A stretch of DNA of 64,000 bases from Gnetum montanum (lineage: Eukaryota > Streptophyta > Gnetopsida > Gnetales > Gnetaceae), in NCBI GenBank assembly GCA_015680685.1, contig MNCI01028444.1:179494-243493 (forward strand), given 5' to 3'. The notes beneath the pieces were generated by a model. The model was not told where the DNA came from. It did not search any database and saw nothing but the letters and a program-made list of their open reading frames with translations. This document shows, piece by piece, positions 38,750 through 49,725 of this stretch. The position numbers were made by a program, and so were the translations under genes. Each line of letters opens with the position of its first letter. Positions within the stretch are counted from its first letter, which is position 1.

Positions 38750-39535
38750 CTAGTAATTAAGTTAAGCTCATGATCACTATCTTCCCATTTCAAACCATTA
38801 AAGTCTGAGTGTATGGTTTAGCTTATAGTAAGGCATATGTTAAATGATGTTATAAGACCAGTTATGCTCCTAAGTGTACACATAGTGAAAGTAGAGTGAA
38901 ACATTAAATCTAACTAATAATGGAAATGTAAATCAATTCTAGCCTACAGTGATGAGTATCCATTTCTGATTCACCATGCATGCCTTGGGCTCATGTAACC
39001 ATTACTAGATTGCCAAGTGAGTTCACTACTAAGCGAATCAAGTGAAACCACTACCGAGACTACCAAATGATTACACTTAAGTGCTTGAAATCAATCATAC
39101 TCATTCCAATTTAATAACATGCAAGTAAAAATAATGTTCTTGAATAGTAAAGTATTAAGCTAGTAAACTAGTAGAAATTATGCTAAGTAAAAGTATAAAC
39201 TAAGGAAATGCTACAATGATGGAAAATAGTCTCAATCTTTATTGTCATCACAACTTGTGCCTAAGTACAACTTGCTTGAATAAAGACACCATTCAACTAT
39301 GATACATCACATTGTGGGCATTCACTCTTCATATCATTATGTAAAAAAACAAATTGCAAGAGTTTCACTAAGGGTACTAAATGAAAATTCATTAGATCGT
39401 GTGCCCAAGTATCATATTTCTAGGGGTGCACACATTTTGAGACATCGTATCAACAATGATGTAGCATGAGAAGCCACATTGTATTAACAACATCATTCCT
39501 ATGATGTCGTAATACAACAAAATTTGGATTTACCA
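38750..39535 (-). repeat. B 5' LTR, fragment beyond E2
   Basis: It continues the B LTR from the point where 25497 stops and matches 15770-16516 (for example AAGTCTGAGTGTATGGTTTA against AAGTCTAAGTATATGGTTTA). It ends GGATTTACCA, i.e. TGGTAAATCC on the minus strand, then the TCCTT duplication. Confidence 0.85.
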
Positions 39536-39540
39536 TCCTT

Positions 39541-39838
39541 AGAGAGCTAAGATGCATTTCTACTATAATACATGTAGTCCTGGGCTCTACTTTGAAGAGA
39601 AGGGTAGTGGCTAGAGCTAGGGAGGCATAGTTTTCCCAACAACATTATATATTCTTATGATGAGCTTCATAAAGGAATTAGGATCATGTAGTTCTATCAG
39701 AAATGATTAAGATAGCATGGAACCCATGAGAATCTCCAAACTCCTTTGGCCCTTGTTAAAAAGGAAAACAAAATTTGATTTATCAATAAGGCATGTTTTT
39801 CTATATCTTTAGGTGTAAATTATTTTAGGATTCCAACA
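39541..39838 (-). repeat. Possible remainder of the C 5' LTR
   Basis: If B inserted into the C LTR, the rest of that LTR should start here. A TTCCAACA end at 39838 would give TGTTGGAA on the minus strand. There is no second C LTR to compare with, so this is a position-based guess. Confidence 0.25.
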
Positions 39839-39867
39839 ACCACCCTTTCTTTCCCCACCTTCCATGA

Positions 39868-39964
39868 GTAACCCCAAGGAAGTTAGAAGGGTGGGGGTAG
39901 GATGTGTGTAACCCCAAGGAAGTTAGAAGGGTGAGTAACCCCAAGGAAGTTAGAAGGGTGGGGG

Positions 39965-39997
<33 letters not shown>
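39868..39997. repeat. Three 26-bp tandem copies followed by a (GT)n microsatellite
   Basis: GTAACCCCAAGGAAGTTAGA is repeated at 39868, 39908 and 39935 (spacing 40 and 27 bp), nearly identical in all copies. A GT run from about 39966 to 39996 follows. Confidence 0.9.
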
Positions 39998-40137
39998 GAA
40001 CCCTTGATAACCTTTGATAGTTTAATAGGAAGTATTAAACATTACACGCACCTTTGAGTATACAACCTGTGAACTCATATTTTTTGTATGAAATAAACAC
40101 AACAATTTATGTAAATTAGGTTTGTGTGCCAATGATT

Positions 40138-40200
40138 TTTGGTTCAAGTGGTTAGTTCATTATTTTAATGTATAAGAGATTGCTAGTTTAAATCATACTA
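40138..40200 (+). repeat. tRNA-derived SINE-like head
   Basis: TTTGGTTCAAGTGGTTAG resembles a pol III A box, and TTGCTAGTTTAAATC, 30 bp on, a degraded B box (GGTTCRAATC). No acceptor stem pairs, so it is not a tRNA gene. Confidence 0.45.
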
Positions 40201-41020
40201 TATTCCTTTATAGTTCTTCTAATGTATCATGTTGGTTATATGTTTTGGGGATGCATATATAATTTATTTATTTTAATTTTTAGTTTAGGCCTTAGATTTG
40301 TAGCTTGATATTTCACATAATTAATGATAGGTAGGTGTTGGAACCTGGAATGATTCAAACATAGTTACACCTAAAGATATATAGTTCACATCCTATTTTT
40401 GAATGTTAAGTTAAACGTTAGATATTTGTAAAATTTTACATTATTCATAAAAAAGTGATATAAAAAGTGCAAAAGAAAATGAAAAGAATGCTTTATTAAT
40501 GTGCAAATAATGTATCTAGGTCATGCTCTAAGAGTTTCTTGAGGTTGTCTTCCTTTGGTATCCTTAAAGAAAATCTAGCACTATTACCACAATTAGTCTT
40601 TTACCTAGCCAAAAGGGATGATGAGTCACCTTCTTATGTCGCTTCACCTAGCACTAGTCACTTACCTCTACTGATTTTGTAACTCCATGTTGTCATGAAC
40701 TCTAATTCCTAGGTATAAATACCTTAGGTGAAATCCCCAAAGGTCACCTTAAGAGACATGCCCATTATTATAACATGTCCTTTGGGTGTTATTATAAAAA
40801 TTACATCATTTTTTACAAAATGAATCCATTTAGGAATGGGGACATCATGGTAAGTACAACCCAAGATATATAGTCTGATTAGAACAATATAACTCAACAT
40901 TTCCCACAAAAATTAAGCCCATGACATGGAGCTTTCAAATCAAGAGTCTTATCTCTAGGCTAGCACATTATTGTTACATAAAACTTTTATAATTTAGCAT
41001 TTATCATCATCATCATCTTA
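40201..41020 (-). repeat. SINE-like repeat pieces and unassigned sequence
   Basis: Minus-strand pieces at about 40325-40400 and 40830-40985 resemble the repeats at 48240-48475: an ATATATCTT / TGTAACTATGTTTGA body, a CAGGTTCCAACACC tail near 40340, and a TAGCCTAGAG A-box-like start near 40965 with GAGTTATA downstream. Between them (40400-40830) I see no gene or recognisable element. Confidence 0.4.
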
Positions 41021-41249
41021 GCCTTTTCCTAACAAAATGGAATTTGCTACATGAGTTATTTTTCACTATTTTCCTTTATGAAAAGCTAGATCCTTGTTTA
41101 ATTGTAATTTCATAAAATCATCTTCAATCATTTTTTTCATGTCTCCTTTGGTCTTCCTTTCAATGGCTTTTCTGCAATACTGATGTAGCAACCTTTGTTT
41201 ATAGACTCATTGTCTCATCTTCTTTGACCAAACAATCTAAGCTACCATT
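41021..41249 (-). pseudogene. LINE reverse transcriptase, C-terminal end (part 2)
   Basis: The minus strand reads LRLFGQRR from about 41240, then KPLKGRPKET, stop, KKMIEDDFMKLQLNKDLAFH, KGK, two stops, KITHVAN. This is the usual C-terminus of plant L1-type LINE RT proteins (a LRWFGHVQRR, GRPKKTW, DL..LNL, AQWRKRIHVA pattern). The three stops sit where Trp or Gln is expected. It is preceded on the minus strand, beyond E3, by 48038-48243. A GATGATGATGAT run near 41010 follows the end. Confidence 0.8.
41245..41249. repeat. Target-site duplication of E3
   Basis: CCATT, identical to 48033-48037. Confidence 0.88.
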
Positions 41250-42255
41250 TAATGAGATGTGATATGTTAGGTACCTTCATCAATGCATCCCCATCAACAC
41301 ATCTTAGATGCATCAATGCATATGTATGGATGAAAATGTGTAGATGCATGAACGGGTAATGCATCCTAGATGTGTTGACATAGCCTCACCGACACAACCT
41401 TGTCGATGCATCCCTATCGATGTATCCTCATCAATGCATCCCTTTCAATATAGTTAAATGCGTTAACACATCTCTGTCAATGAAATGCTTGTATTTGCCT
41501 ATAAATATGTGAACAATTACAACATATTTGACACCTTTTGGTCATTCTAGTAGGTAGACTCTTGCAATTTTATTTCGTGATCTTACCAAACAATTAGTGA
41601 GCACTCATAGTGTGAATTTAAGCTAGTTGTATGACATCTTATTCAAGTGTTATTGTACCTAGACACATTCCATGAATGATAATAAGATTGAGATTGATTC
41701 ATATTCATTATAACACTTTGACTTAGAATAGATTTACTTTCAATGCAATTTACTTTTCATGTACTTAGTTAATATTTACATTTCCATGCACATTAATCAA
41801 TCGGTGGAATGAGTGTGACCAATTACAAGCATAAACATGTATTTGCTTGGTAATCCCAACAATGTTATTGCTTGGTTCGCTCAATAGCATAACACTTAGT
41901 AATCCCAAAAGTGGATACGTGAGTCTAGGACGTGTACAAGAAGCTGAGAATAGACACTCATTGTCCTTAGGCTAGCTTAGAATTTATCTTCCTGTTATTA
42001 CTTAGATTAAATAATTAATTTTTATGTTATTGTTAAGGTTAGTTTAAGGTCCCAAAAACATCATAATCATATGCCTCACTTTGGACTAAACCAATCATGA
42101 TAAAACTACCACTACTTCAAGTGAGAAGACAATAACCTATAATCAATGCTTAACAATCTAGATACCACACTAGTCCCATTCATAGAATTTGATTGGATTA
42201 CATATGAACACTTGTGATATGTATGGTTAGGTGTAGGAACTACCCACCGCTCATA
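41250..42255 (+). repeat. E3 5' LTR
   Basis: About 1,006 bp. U3 (41257-41460) is built of repeated ATCAATGCATC-type words, with more copies than the 3' LTR. CCTATAAATATGTG at 41499 is a good TATA box. The distal part (GACTAAACCAATCATGATAA near 42085) matches the B and E2 LTRs. The first bases read TAATGAG for TGATGAG. Confidence 0.88.
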
Positions 42256-42257
42256 AT

Positions 42258-42276
42258 TGGCACCATTGTTGGGGAT
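42258..42276 (+). promoter_or_regulatory. E3 primer-binding site (tRNA-Asp)
   Basis: TGGCACCATTGTTGGGGAT. All four differences from TGGCGCCGTTGCCGGGGAT are C-to-T or G-to-A. Two bases from the LTR end. Confidence 0.9.
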
Positions 42277-42388
42277 GGTGCTAGTTATTTAGATTAGTTA
42301 TATTATAAATTATCACTATAAAAGTATTAATGATTTATCTTTTTGAAAATACTAATATTTTAAGTCTCACACATTATTAATTCAAAAT

Positions 42389-44759
42389 ATGTCTCCTTCA
42401 CATAGAATCGATATCCCATCACATGATGAGAACACCAGTAGGAAAAATGGTTGGACCTATATTAAAGAGAATTGGAGTGAATTACTAAATGTAGGGGTCT
42501 CATATGCTTATTTAGGCCCTTACTACATTCAAAGACTATGTTCAACTCATGCAGATAATCCTAGAGGAGATGGAATAAGTTCTAGAATAAGAAGGACCTC
42601 AAAGCCTAGGACCTCCTCCAAACCTAGAACAAAAAAATCAAAGGACAATAGGGAAAGATATGAAAGCCATGGTGATTCTCCCACTTCTTCATCTTCAACT
42701 TATAGTTTTGATAAAGATGAATGTAGGTATAGAGATAGAGCTCCACTAAAGGGTCAAGATGAAGATAGAAATATAAATCAAAGACAAGATGAAAGACATC
42801 AAAGTAAGCATAGAAGAGACCATCACTATTAGATAAATAAAAATAGAGATTATCACCATGACATGTCTAATAAAGGTGAACCCTTGTTGGCTACTAGAAG
42901 CATGATATAGATAAGGGAGGTAGTTAGAATATTGCATAGGCATCAAAGGGAAAGTCATATCAAATAGCTTGATATGAATAACATTCTGAAATTTAAGGGA
43001 GGCTATAATTTTAATCCCCTACATCATTTACAAGTCTTCCATGATGCCTATGCCTTACAAAATATTAAAAGTAAGTAGCAAAGCTTAAGCTCTTTCCTAG
43101 GACACTAATAGAAGATGCTAAAACTTGGTATAGATCATTGGAACTAAATTCTATCCACTGGTGGTCAACAATCTTGAGCTCTTCAATGAAAAATACCAAA
43201 CCTATGAAAGAGTGTCCAATATAACAAAAAAAATCCAAGGATGAAAGTAAGAAAACCATGAATCCTTGGATGTAGCCTATGACAAATACTATTCTCTACT
43301 ACATAGATGTCCAGGTCATGGTTTTTCTCAAAGAGAGCAGCTTATCCACATCATAGATGGGTTTTGTAACAAAACAAGGGAGATCCTTGGGATCTATGCC
43401 CAAGGATGATCATTAGAATTGAGACCCCATCAAATACAAAGGCTAGTTGAATAGGTGGAAAAAGAAGAAGGTGAGCTATATAAAAGGGAGAGTGTAGAGG
43501 CATATAACTGAGATCTAACTCTTTACAAAAAAGAGATCCATATTTATGAATAGGAAAAAGAGGTAGCTCTTGATGAGTTTATCTCACACAAAACCTTGTT
43601 AATACAAAAGTTTATCATTGAGATTAAAGCAAGGGTAGATAAGTTATGGAAGTTTATGAATGAAAAATTTACAATCAACTAGAAAATCATAGAGGAGAAG
43701 GTAAAGTAAAAAGGATTAAGCAATCAAAACAAGAAGAGGAAAAAGAGCAAAGAAATAGGTAATGACACTTATTGGCAAAAAGGGAAATTAGTTGTAGTAG
43801 AAGAGGTTACATACTCAAATACAAAGGAGGGTGATGGATGTGACATCTATCAATATGAACATCCAAAGGGCTATTACCCAATTATGTTACATCTATAAGA
43901 GTTTGGAGCTTTTGCTTTGAATTCCAAGTTTGTAAAAAAGCAAATTCCTAAGAGATTACCTCACTTACAACGTAAATATAGACAATTCTACAACCAACAG
44001 TACTATCTCAGTGGGACTTCTTATCAACCTTAAAACTACTATCAACCATAGTAGCAACACCCACAGTTGTGGGGGATGCCATCAATAGCCTAGCAATATC
44101 CTTATTACCAACCAGAACCTTGTGGATACTATATTCAACAACTTGTTTCTCCAAATGGTTCTACTTTCTCTACCTCAAATCACTACTAATCATCTTCTTA
44201 ATATCATCAACCCATAACATCTTCTACGGAATTACCATCTTGTACCTCTTATCCTCCATCACATCCTCAATGCTCTCATACTTCCCTCCAAGATATGTCA
44301 CCACCAACATCGTAGGAAGGATTGACATCAATACCTCAATAGAAGAATGCCACTTGTACTATGAACATACAAGTAAATGATCATGTTAGTAGATCTCAGC
44401 AAAAGTCATGAAAATGTCCTTTCTTTAGAACAATTTCCACACATGTGAATAAAATTAGTAAACCTACTAGCTCATCAGAACTAGCACAAGGACAATCTAG
44501 TGCAACCCCCATCCTCACAAAAATAATGTCTCCTAATCCTACACAAAATCCAACAACCATTACCACTCTAACACAAACCATAAAAGATGAACCTATCATT
44601 GTGGAGAGACAAAAAATTTCATGCATTACTAATAATGAGAAAGGATGTAATTATGAGTTGAAAGTTCAAAGTGTTAACACGATCCCTATACTGACCCACA
44701 AAAAACTTAAGGAACAAGTGTGTGTGCAAAACCAAGTCTACGCAATAGCCACTAAATAA
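42389..44759 (+). pseudogene. E3 gag, broken
   Basis: It opens at ATG 42389 and stays open for 147 codons (MSPSHRIDIPSHDENTSRKN), an N-terminal Ser/Arg/Lys-rich domain with RTSKPRTSSKPRTKKSK. The capsid domain follows at about 42960-43430: LDMNNILKFKGGYNFNPLHH, LQVFHDAYALQNIKS, then shifted frames with WYRSLELNS and REQLIHIIDGFC. A CDIYQYEHPKGYYPI segment near 43840 is the decayed Cys/His knuckle seen as CSICQCDHPKGC in B. The tail is Gln/Tyr/Pro/Ser-rich. The last open piece runs 44445-44759 and ends AIATK. No protease active site lies between the knuckle and this tail. Confidence 0.82.
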
Positions 44760-47097
44760 AAAGACACCCAGTGACTCAAAAATGAGAATAAAAAACCCTT
44801 CAAAAGATGCATGGAAAAATCCAACCCACTTATTAGTTCTTTTCCTAAGAAAATGAACCAAACAAAGAACTTAGAGAATAACATCTTATTTTCTTAAAGC
44901 AAAATTGTTAAAAAAGGGGACATCTTATTAACTTAGAGAAGAACTTAATTAGTTTTACAATTTTTATCATTTTCTTATTTCTTCAAAAATTTTCCAATTC
45001 TTAATATGTATGCTATTTCTTATTATTTTTCTTTTCTTTATAATTTTCTCTTTTCTTAAGTCATTTCATTTATGTTTTATGAATGTATACTATTTTTTTG
45101 TTAATAATATTACCAATCATGATGCAGAAGTTGACACCATGTATTAGGCCTTTGTTCTATGCTATGAAGTCAGTTAGGTGAATAATTGTGTAATGCAATG
45201 AGACCACATCATCCATTCTTCCAGTTTCTTTAAATACGAGATCTTTATCATGAAAATGATATGGTTCTTCTCACACAAAACTAAAAATTAACTACTAATC
45301 ATTATGCCTTGAAGAAATAGGAAAAGACCAAGTGGGAATGGCAAAGGGTGTGACCTCAAGGAGATTTGTTGGGTTATCTTTTTGACTTCCTTCTTGTGGT
45401 CTATGACTCCTCATGGAATGTACCATCACTTCTATTGGCAACCATAACAAGAAGAATGTCTTTGCATGATGTGGTTCTCATTAAAAAAAAGGGAAAGAAG
45501 AAAAAGGAAAAAAATGAAAGAAAAAGAGAAAAACCAAAAACAAAAAAAATAAAAATAATAAGAATGGAAATTCAAAGCACATCCTTAGACATAATAATGA
45601 GCTACAAGCATTTGTTATGGGGCTTAAAAGACATGTTACCCATGCTTGAAGGCACCCCTCTAACTAAGGCACTTTCCTCCTTCCTTCTTCTCTTTTTTGT
45701 TCTTTTTGAAGTGATGTTCATTCTATGTAGTTGTTATGGACTCATGATGGTACGCAAGAAGGAACACATCAATGCAAGGCCACTATGAATGGTATGGACT
45801 TGGTTTGAAACTTAGACAAATATGTATGATGGTTATTTTAATCACAATTAATATAAGAACCTATTGCAGACATGGTTAAGTACCTTATGTTCCAATCCCT
45901 TCTCATCCCATTATTCATCTCACTACTGCATGCAATTATGTGCCTAACAATTTTGTATAGCATACTGCAAGATACTAACCAAGGTAGTTGTGCATTATTT
46001 GAAACAAAGACATGATCTACATTTAACTTCTAAGGTGTCCATGGATATCTATAGAAGTGGTTTTTCAAGGGCATTATGACAGGAGCCTACTTTAGGGAGG
46101 ACCCACTTGCATAACTTTTGTGAATCATGGCTTTGAACTAAACCTCACATCTTCAAGATCATTCATTACTTCTTTGAATTTATGCACGATTCTACAATCA
46201 ACTTCTCATCAATTTCAAGTTGTCTATAAATCTTTTACATTAAAATTTCCTTTAAATTGAAAATTTCTTGGCCATCTTATGAACCAAACCTTTGGTTTTA
46301 ATTGTTTGAAAACATGTGTGCTTCTAAAGTTAAGCTCATTTATCGTGGGGGGATTAAGAATGTACTTTTTGAAATTTTTCTAACACCTCATTTTCAAACA
46401 TTATGGTAATTAATAGTAAAAATAATCAAAATAACTTAAATAAATTGATGATTTTAGTTACCTTAGAGCCTTGGAAAACATTATTATGAAAGCATCTTAA
46501 ACTTACATATTAAATTTTTTTCAAATTTTGAGCTAACTAAGGATTTAGAAAGGGTTAATCATTAATGAAAAATTATCAAAACTAATGTTGATTCTTTGGT
46601 GATTTTAGATGATGCCAAATGAAATCCCTAACATTGAAGGTCTTCTAAAAAGCAAAGGAAACAAACCCAAGAGAAGAACAACAAAGGATATGCTCATGGA
46701 TAAATAGTAGCACATACAAGGATTAAAGCTCAAACATCACATATTTGCTAAACCCATGGGATGATGAGAAGAAATTTTAGTCCACCCCTCAAAAATGTTC
46801 TACATAGAAGAGAATCATCAACATAACAATCAAGGTTGGAAAGTTTTCCACTGCTAGCAACAACAAGAAGAATCATATTTAGTAGACTTTTAAAGACCTC
46901 TACAATTTTGCAAACTTTGATGTCTGTCCAATCTTTTCATCATTTTGTAATACATCCACTTGAATAAAATTTTGTAATGTGGACTCTAATTTTATAATGA
47001 TAGCCAATCTAGTCTTAGTTACCCCAAAATTTTTGTAATGAAACTTTATCCATTTATATATAACTAGAGGATAAAGTTTTAGTTAGTCATGAGGGTA
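44760..47097 (+). other. E3 non-coding block and polypurine tract
   Basis: No frame. Shared islands: ACATGTTACCCATGCTTGAA near 45632 and GGAGGACCCACTTGCATAAC near 46096, matching E1. A purine-rich stretch lies at 45483-45570. Ends with AGTCATGAGGGTA (47085-47097), the polypurine tract. Confidence 0.65.
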
Positions 47098-48032
47098 TGA
47101 TGAGACATGATATGTTAAGTTGCTTCATTGATGCATCCTCATCAACACATCTTAAATGCATTAATGCATATGTATGGATGAAAACGTGTAGATGCATTAA
47201 TGGGCAATGCATCTCTAATGTGTTGATGAAGCTAAATGCATTAATGCATCTCCATCAATGCAATACTTGTATTTTCCTATAAATATGCGAGCATCTGCCA
47301 TGTATTAGGCACCTTTTGGTCACTCTAGTAGCTAGACTCTTGTAGTTTTATTTCTTAATCTTAGCAAACAATTAAGGAGTGCTCGCAATGTGAATTTGAG
47401 TCAATTGTACAATATCTTATTTGAGTAGCATTGTACCTAAACACATTCCATGAACAGCAATAAGATCAAGATTTATTCATATTCATTGTAGCACTTTCAT
47501 TTAGAATAGATTTACTTTCAATGAAATTTACTTTTCATGTACTTAGTTAATATTTACATTTCCATGCACATTAATAAATTGGCAAAGTGAGCACAACTAG
47601 TTTTTAGCATAAACACATATTCGCTTAGTAATTCTATCATTGTTATTGCTTAGTTTGTCTAGTAGCATAACACTTGGTAATCCCAGTAGTGGGTATGTGA
47701 GTTTGGGATATGTATGGCAAGCTAGGAACAAACACTCATTGTCCTTAGGCTAGTTTAGAATTTATCTTCATGTTATTATTAGATTAAATAATTAATTTCT
47801 ATGTAATTGTTAAGGTTAATTTAAGGCCCCAACAATATCATAATCATATGCCTCACTTTGGACTAAACCATACATGAAAAAACTATCACTAGTCCAAATG
47901 AGAAGACAACAACCTATAATCAATGCTTACATTCTAGATACCACTATAGTCCCATCCACTAAATTCGATCAGATTGCACATGAATGCTTGTAATTCATAT
48001 GGTTGGATGTAGGGACTACCTACAACTTTTCA
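47098..48032 (+). repeat. E3 3' LTR
   Basis: 935 bp, TGATGAGACATG to CTTTTCA. It aligns with 41250-42255. It lacks about 70 bp of the U3 ATCAATGCATC repeats present in the 5' copy. TATA box CCTATAAATATGCG at 47276. Confidence 0.9.
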
Positions 48033-48037
48033 CCATT

Positions 48038-48243
48038 CTATTAGCTTATTTGAAATAGAAGCCACTTCAAGTCTTCCTCTAATGTCTATAGTATGTAGTT
48101 TATCTCTACTAGTAATATTCAACATCCATTGAAGCATTCACATTTATGCCATACTAATTTATTGTTCATACATATTTTGTACTACCCAACATTCTACACC
48201 ATATAAGATAGTAGACCTAATTACTATCCTGTAAGATAGCATT
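48038..48243 (-). pseudogene. LINE reverse transcriptase, C-terminal region (part 1)
   Basis: The minus strand from 48243 reads LSYRIVIRSTILYGVECWVV, then MYEQ, stop, ISMA, stop, MLQWMLNITSRDKLHTIDIR, GRLEVASISNKLIEW. This is the conserved LYGAECW / MLRWM / DKIRNEDIRGRLGVAPI region of plant L1-type RT. It runs into the E3 target site and continues at 41249-41021. Stops are at Gln, Glu or Trp sites. Confidence 0.82.
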
Positions 48244-48480
48244 TTATAACTCAACACTACCCACTAGAATCGAACCTATGCCTTAAGAGTTTCTAAATCA
48301 ATAGTCTTATCAAAATTAAGAATTAGTGATAGGTGGGGGGTGTTGAAACCTGAAATAAGTGAAACATAGCTATACCCCAAGATTTATAAAAGTTTATAAC
48401 TTAGTGCTACCTAAGAGAATTGAACCTATGACCTAGGTTACTAAACCAAGACCTGTACCACTTGGCTATCACCTCAAGAA
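48235..48480 (-). repeat. Two tRNA-derived SINE-like units in tandem
   Basis: Minus strand, unit 1 (from about 48475): GGTGATAGCCAAGTGGTACA (A box) and, 31 bp on, AGGTTCAATTC (B box, 48417-48426), then a body ending CAGGTTTCAACACC. Unit 2: GGCATAGGTTCGATTC (B box at 48267-48276) and GTGTTGAGTTATAA. The A box resembles tRNA-Leu/Ser. Related pieces are at 40325-40985. Confidence 0.5.
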
Positions 48481-48520
48481 TGATTAATAGGTGACACAAG
48501 GAGTTAGCTCATTATCTTAT

Positions 48521-49325
48521 TGTTGGATGATGTAGGGGTTACACCTCAATAGACCCCAATAGGACCCAATCCATAACTTCCAAGTAGATTAAGCTTAAAA
48601 AGTAATAACAACACAATAAAATAGAGAAAATATCCCTTATATTAAGTTAATTCTCAAAATACATATAAAATACAACAAAGATGAGGATCCAAGCTCAACT
48701 CACAACTCTTCCAAGGATCTTAGAGGCCACACTTGTCCCCTCTCAATCCTCAATTGTTCACAATGAAGCCCAACTCAAAATAAGACACTTATAAGAGATT
48801 CTTCTAATCTCTCTCAAGTGCTCTTCCTTGCCTCTCACTCAACTTCCTTGCACAAGCTCTCCTCCCTCAACTCTCACAAGCTTTCTCTCTTGCTCATGGT
48901 TAAGGTTATGCTCTTTGTTGCACCAACAATGGTAAATTACATTAATATTTATAAGCAACCGGAAGCTAAAAACCCTAGAAACCTTCTCTCAACTCAACTT
49001 GAAGATTTTTAGATGTTTCCCAAGCCTTCACACCTTCTTCCCAACTATTTCCATCTTACTTTGGTTGTTTCCCAAATTGAAATGAACATTTTCGAAAGTT
49101 TCCCCATGCATTTGGGTCATCTGTAGCTTCATGTAAACATCTCTTGTGAGAGCCCTTCTCTCAAGAGAGACATCTACTATTTTTGATAGATGTCTTTTAT
49201 GGACTTGGGACATCTTTACTTCAAGGAAGATGTATCTAGAAAGACACCTATTTTTTTTGGAAGACATCTATCTTAAAGGTGCAAAAAATAAAAATGTTTA
49301 TTTTGATGTCAAATAACTTCCAACA
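48521..49325 (-). repeat. Possible Copia-type solo LTR
   Basis: 805 bp bounded by TGTTGGA and TCCAACA inverted ends, typical of Copia LTRs. The minus strand has TTATAAATATTAATG (about 48936-48950) as a TATA candidate. No target duplication is visible (CTTAT before, AGTCC after) and no second copy is present. Confidence 0.4.
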
Positions 49326-49725
49326 AGTCCCCATAGATCTTGGAACCTCCTAAACTTATCAAAATAAGCCAAAAACACTTCCAAACATGCCAAAACATCC
49401 AAGAATCATGCCCAACAAACTCAACTCAAAAAGATAAACAACCTATGGGGTGGAACAAGGGAATTGGAAGAGGTGTCCCTACACCAACTCTTCAACCCTT
49501 AAAAATGTCATGCTTCATGACCTTTCACAAGTTGGAAGGCACCATGCTCCCATGACTCAAGGCCATCACAACAATCATGAATTAATGCATTATAGACATG
49601 AGGATAAATATTATTGGAGGTTTTGGTTTTGATCTTCCCTTGCTCATGGGGGATTTTCCTCATGCCCCACCATGCTTCCTTTATCTGAGTATCTACTTGG
49701 AATGTGAAATACCACTAAATCTAGA
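49326..49725. other. Unassigned sequence
   Basis: Between the Copia-like LTR and the first D sequence I see no coherent frame and no repeat that I can place. Confidence 0.4.

Larger units (their letters stand above)
15682..39535 (-). mobile_element. B: non-autonomous gypsy-type element, split by E2
   Basis: B reads on the minus strand: 5' LTR (38750-39535 plus 25404-25497, separated by E2), primer site, gag, protease, non-coding block, ORF3, polypurine tract, 3' LTR (15682-16516). Without E2 it is about 10.6 kb. The flanks carry CCCTT (15677-15681) and TCCTT (39536-39540), a 5-bp target duplication with one C/T change. No RT, RNase H or integrase is found between the protease end (22135) and ORF3 (19476), so B could not have moved alone. 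Confidence 0.8.
41250..48032 (+). mobile_element. E3: non-autonomous gypsy-type element with both LTRs
   Basis: 6,783 bp flanked by CCATT. It has a 5' LTR (41250-42255), tRNA-Asp primer site, gag, non-coding block, polypurine tract and 3' LTR (47098-48032). There is no protease, RT, integrase or ORF3. The gag tail (KISCITNNEKGCNYELKVQS, ending AIATK) matches the end of B gag-PR (PCITNDNKGCSCGLELQN, ending AWATK), so E3 lost the protease as well. It is inserted in a LINE fragment whose frame resumes on the other side. Confidence 0.9.

Noticed and set aside
40138-40200. Functional tRNA gene
   Set aside because: A-box and B-box-like words are present but no acceptor, D or anticodon stems pair. 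SINE-like head instead.
42389-42832. 147-codon ORF as a host gene
   Set aside because: It lies just after the E3 primer site and leads into a capsid-type gag domain.
45366-45788. 140-codon ORF in E3 as an extra gene
   Set aside because: Lys-rich low-complexity run inside the non-coding block; not open or conserved in E1, E2 or B.
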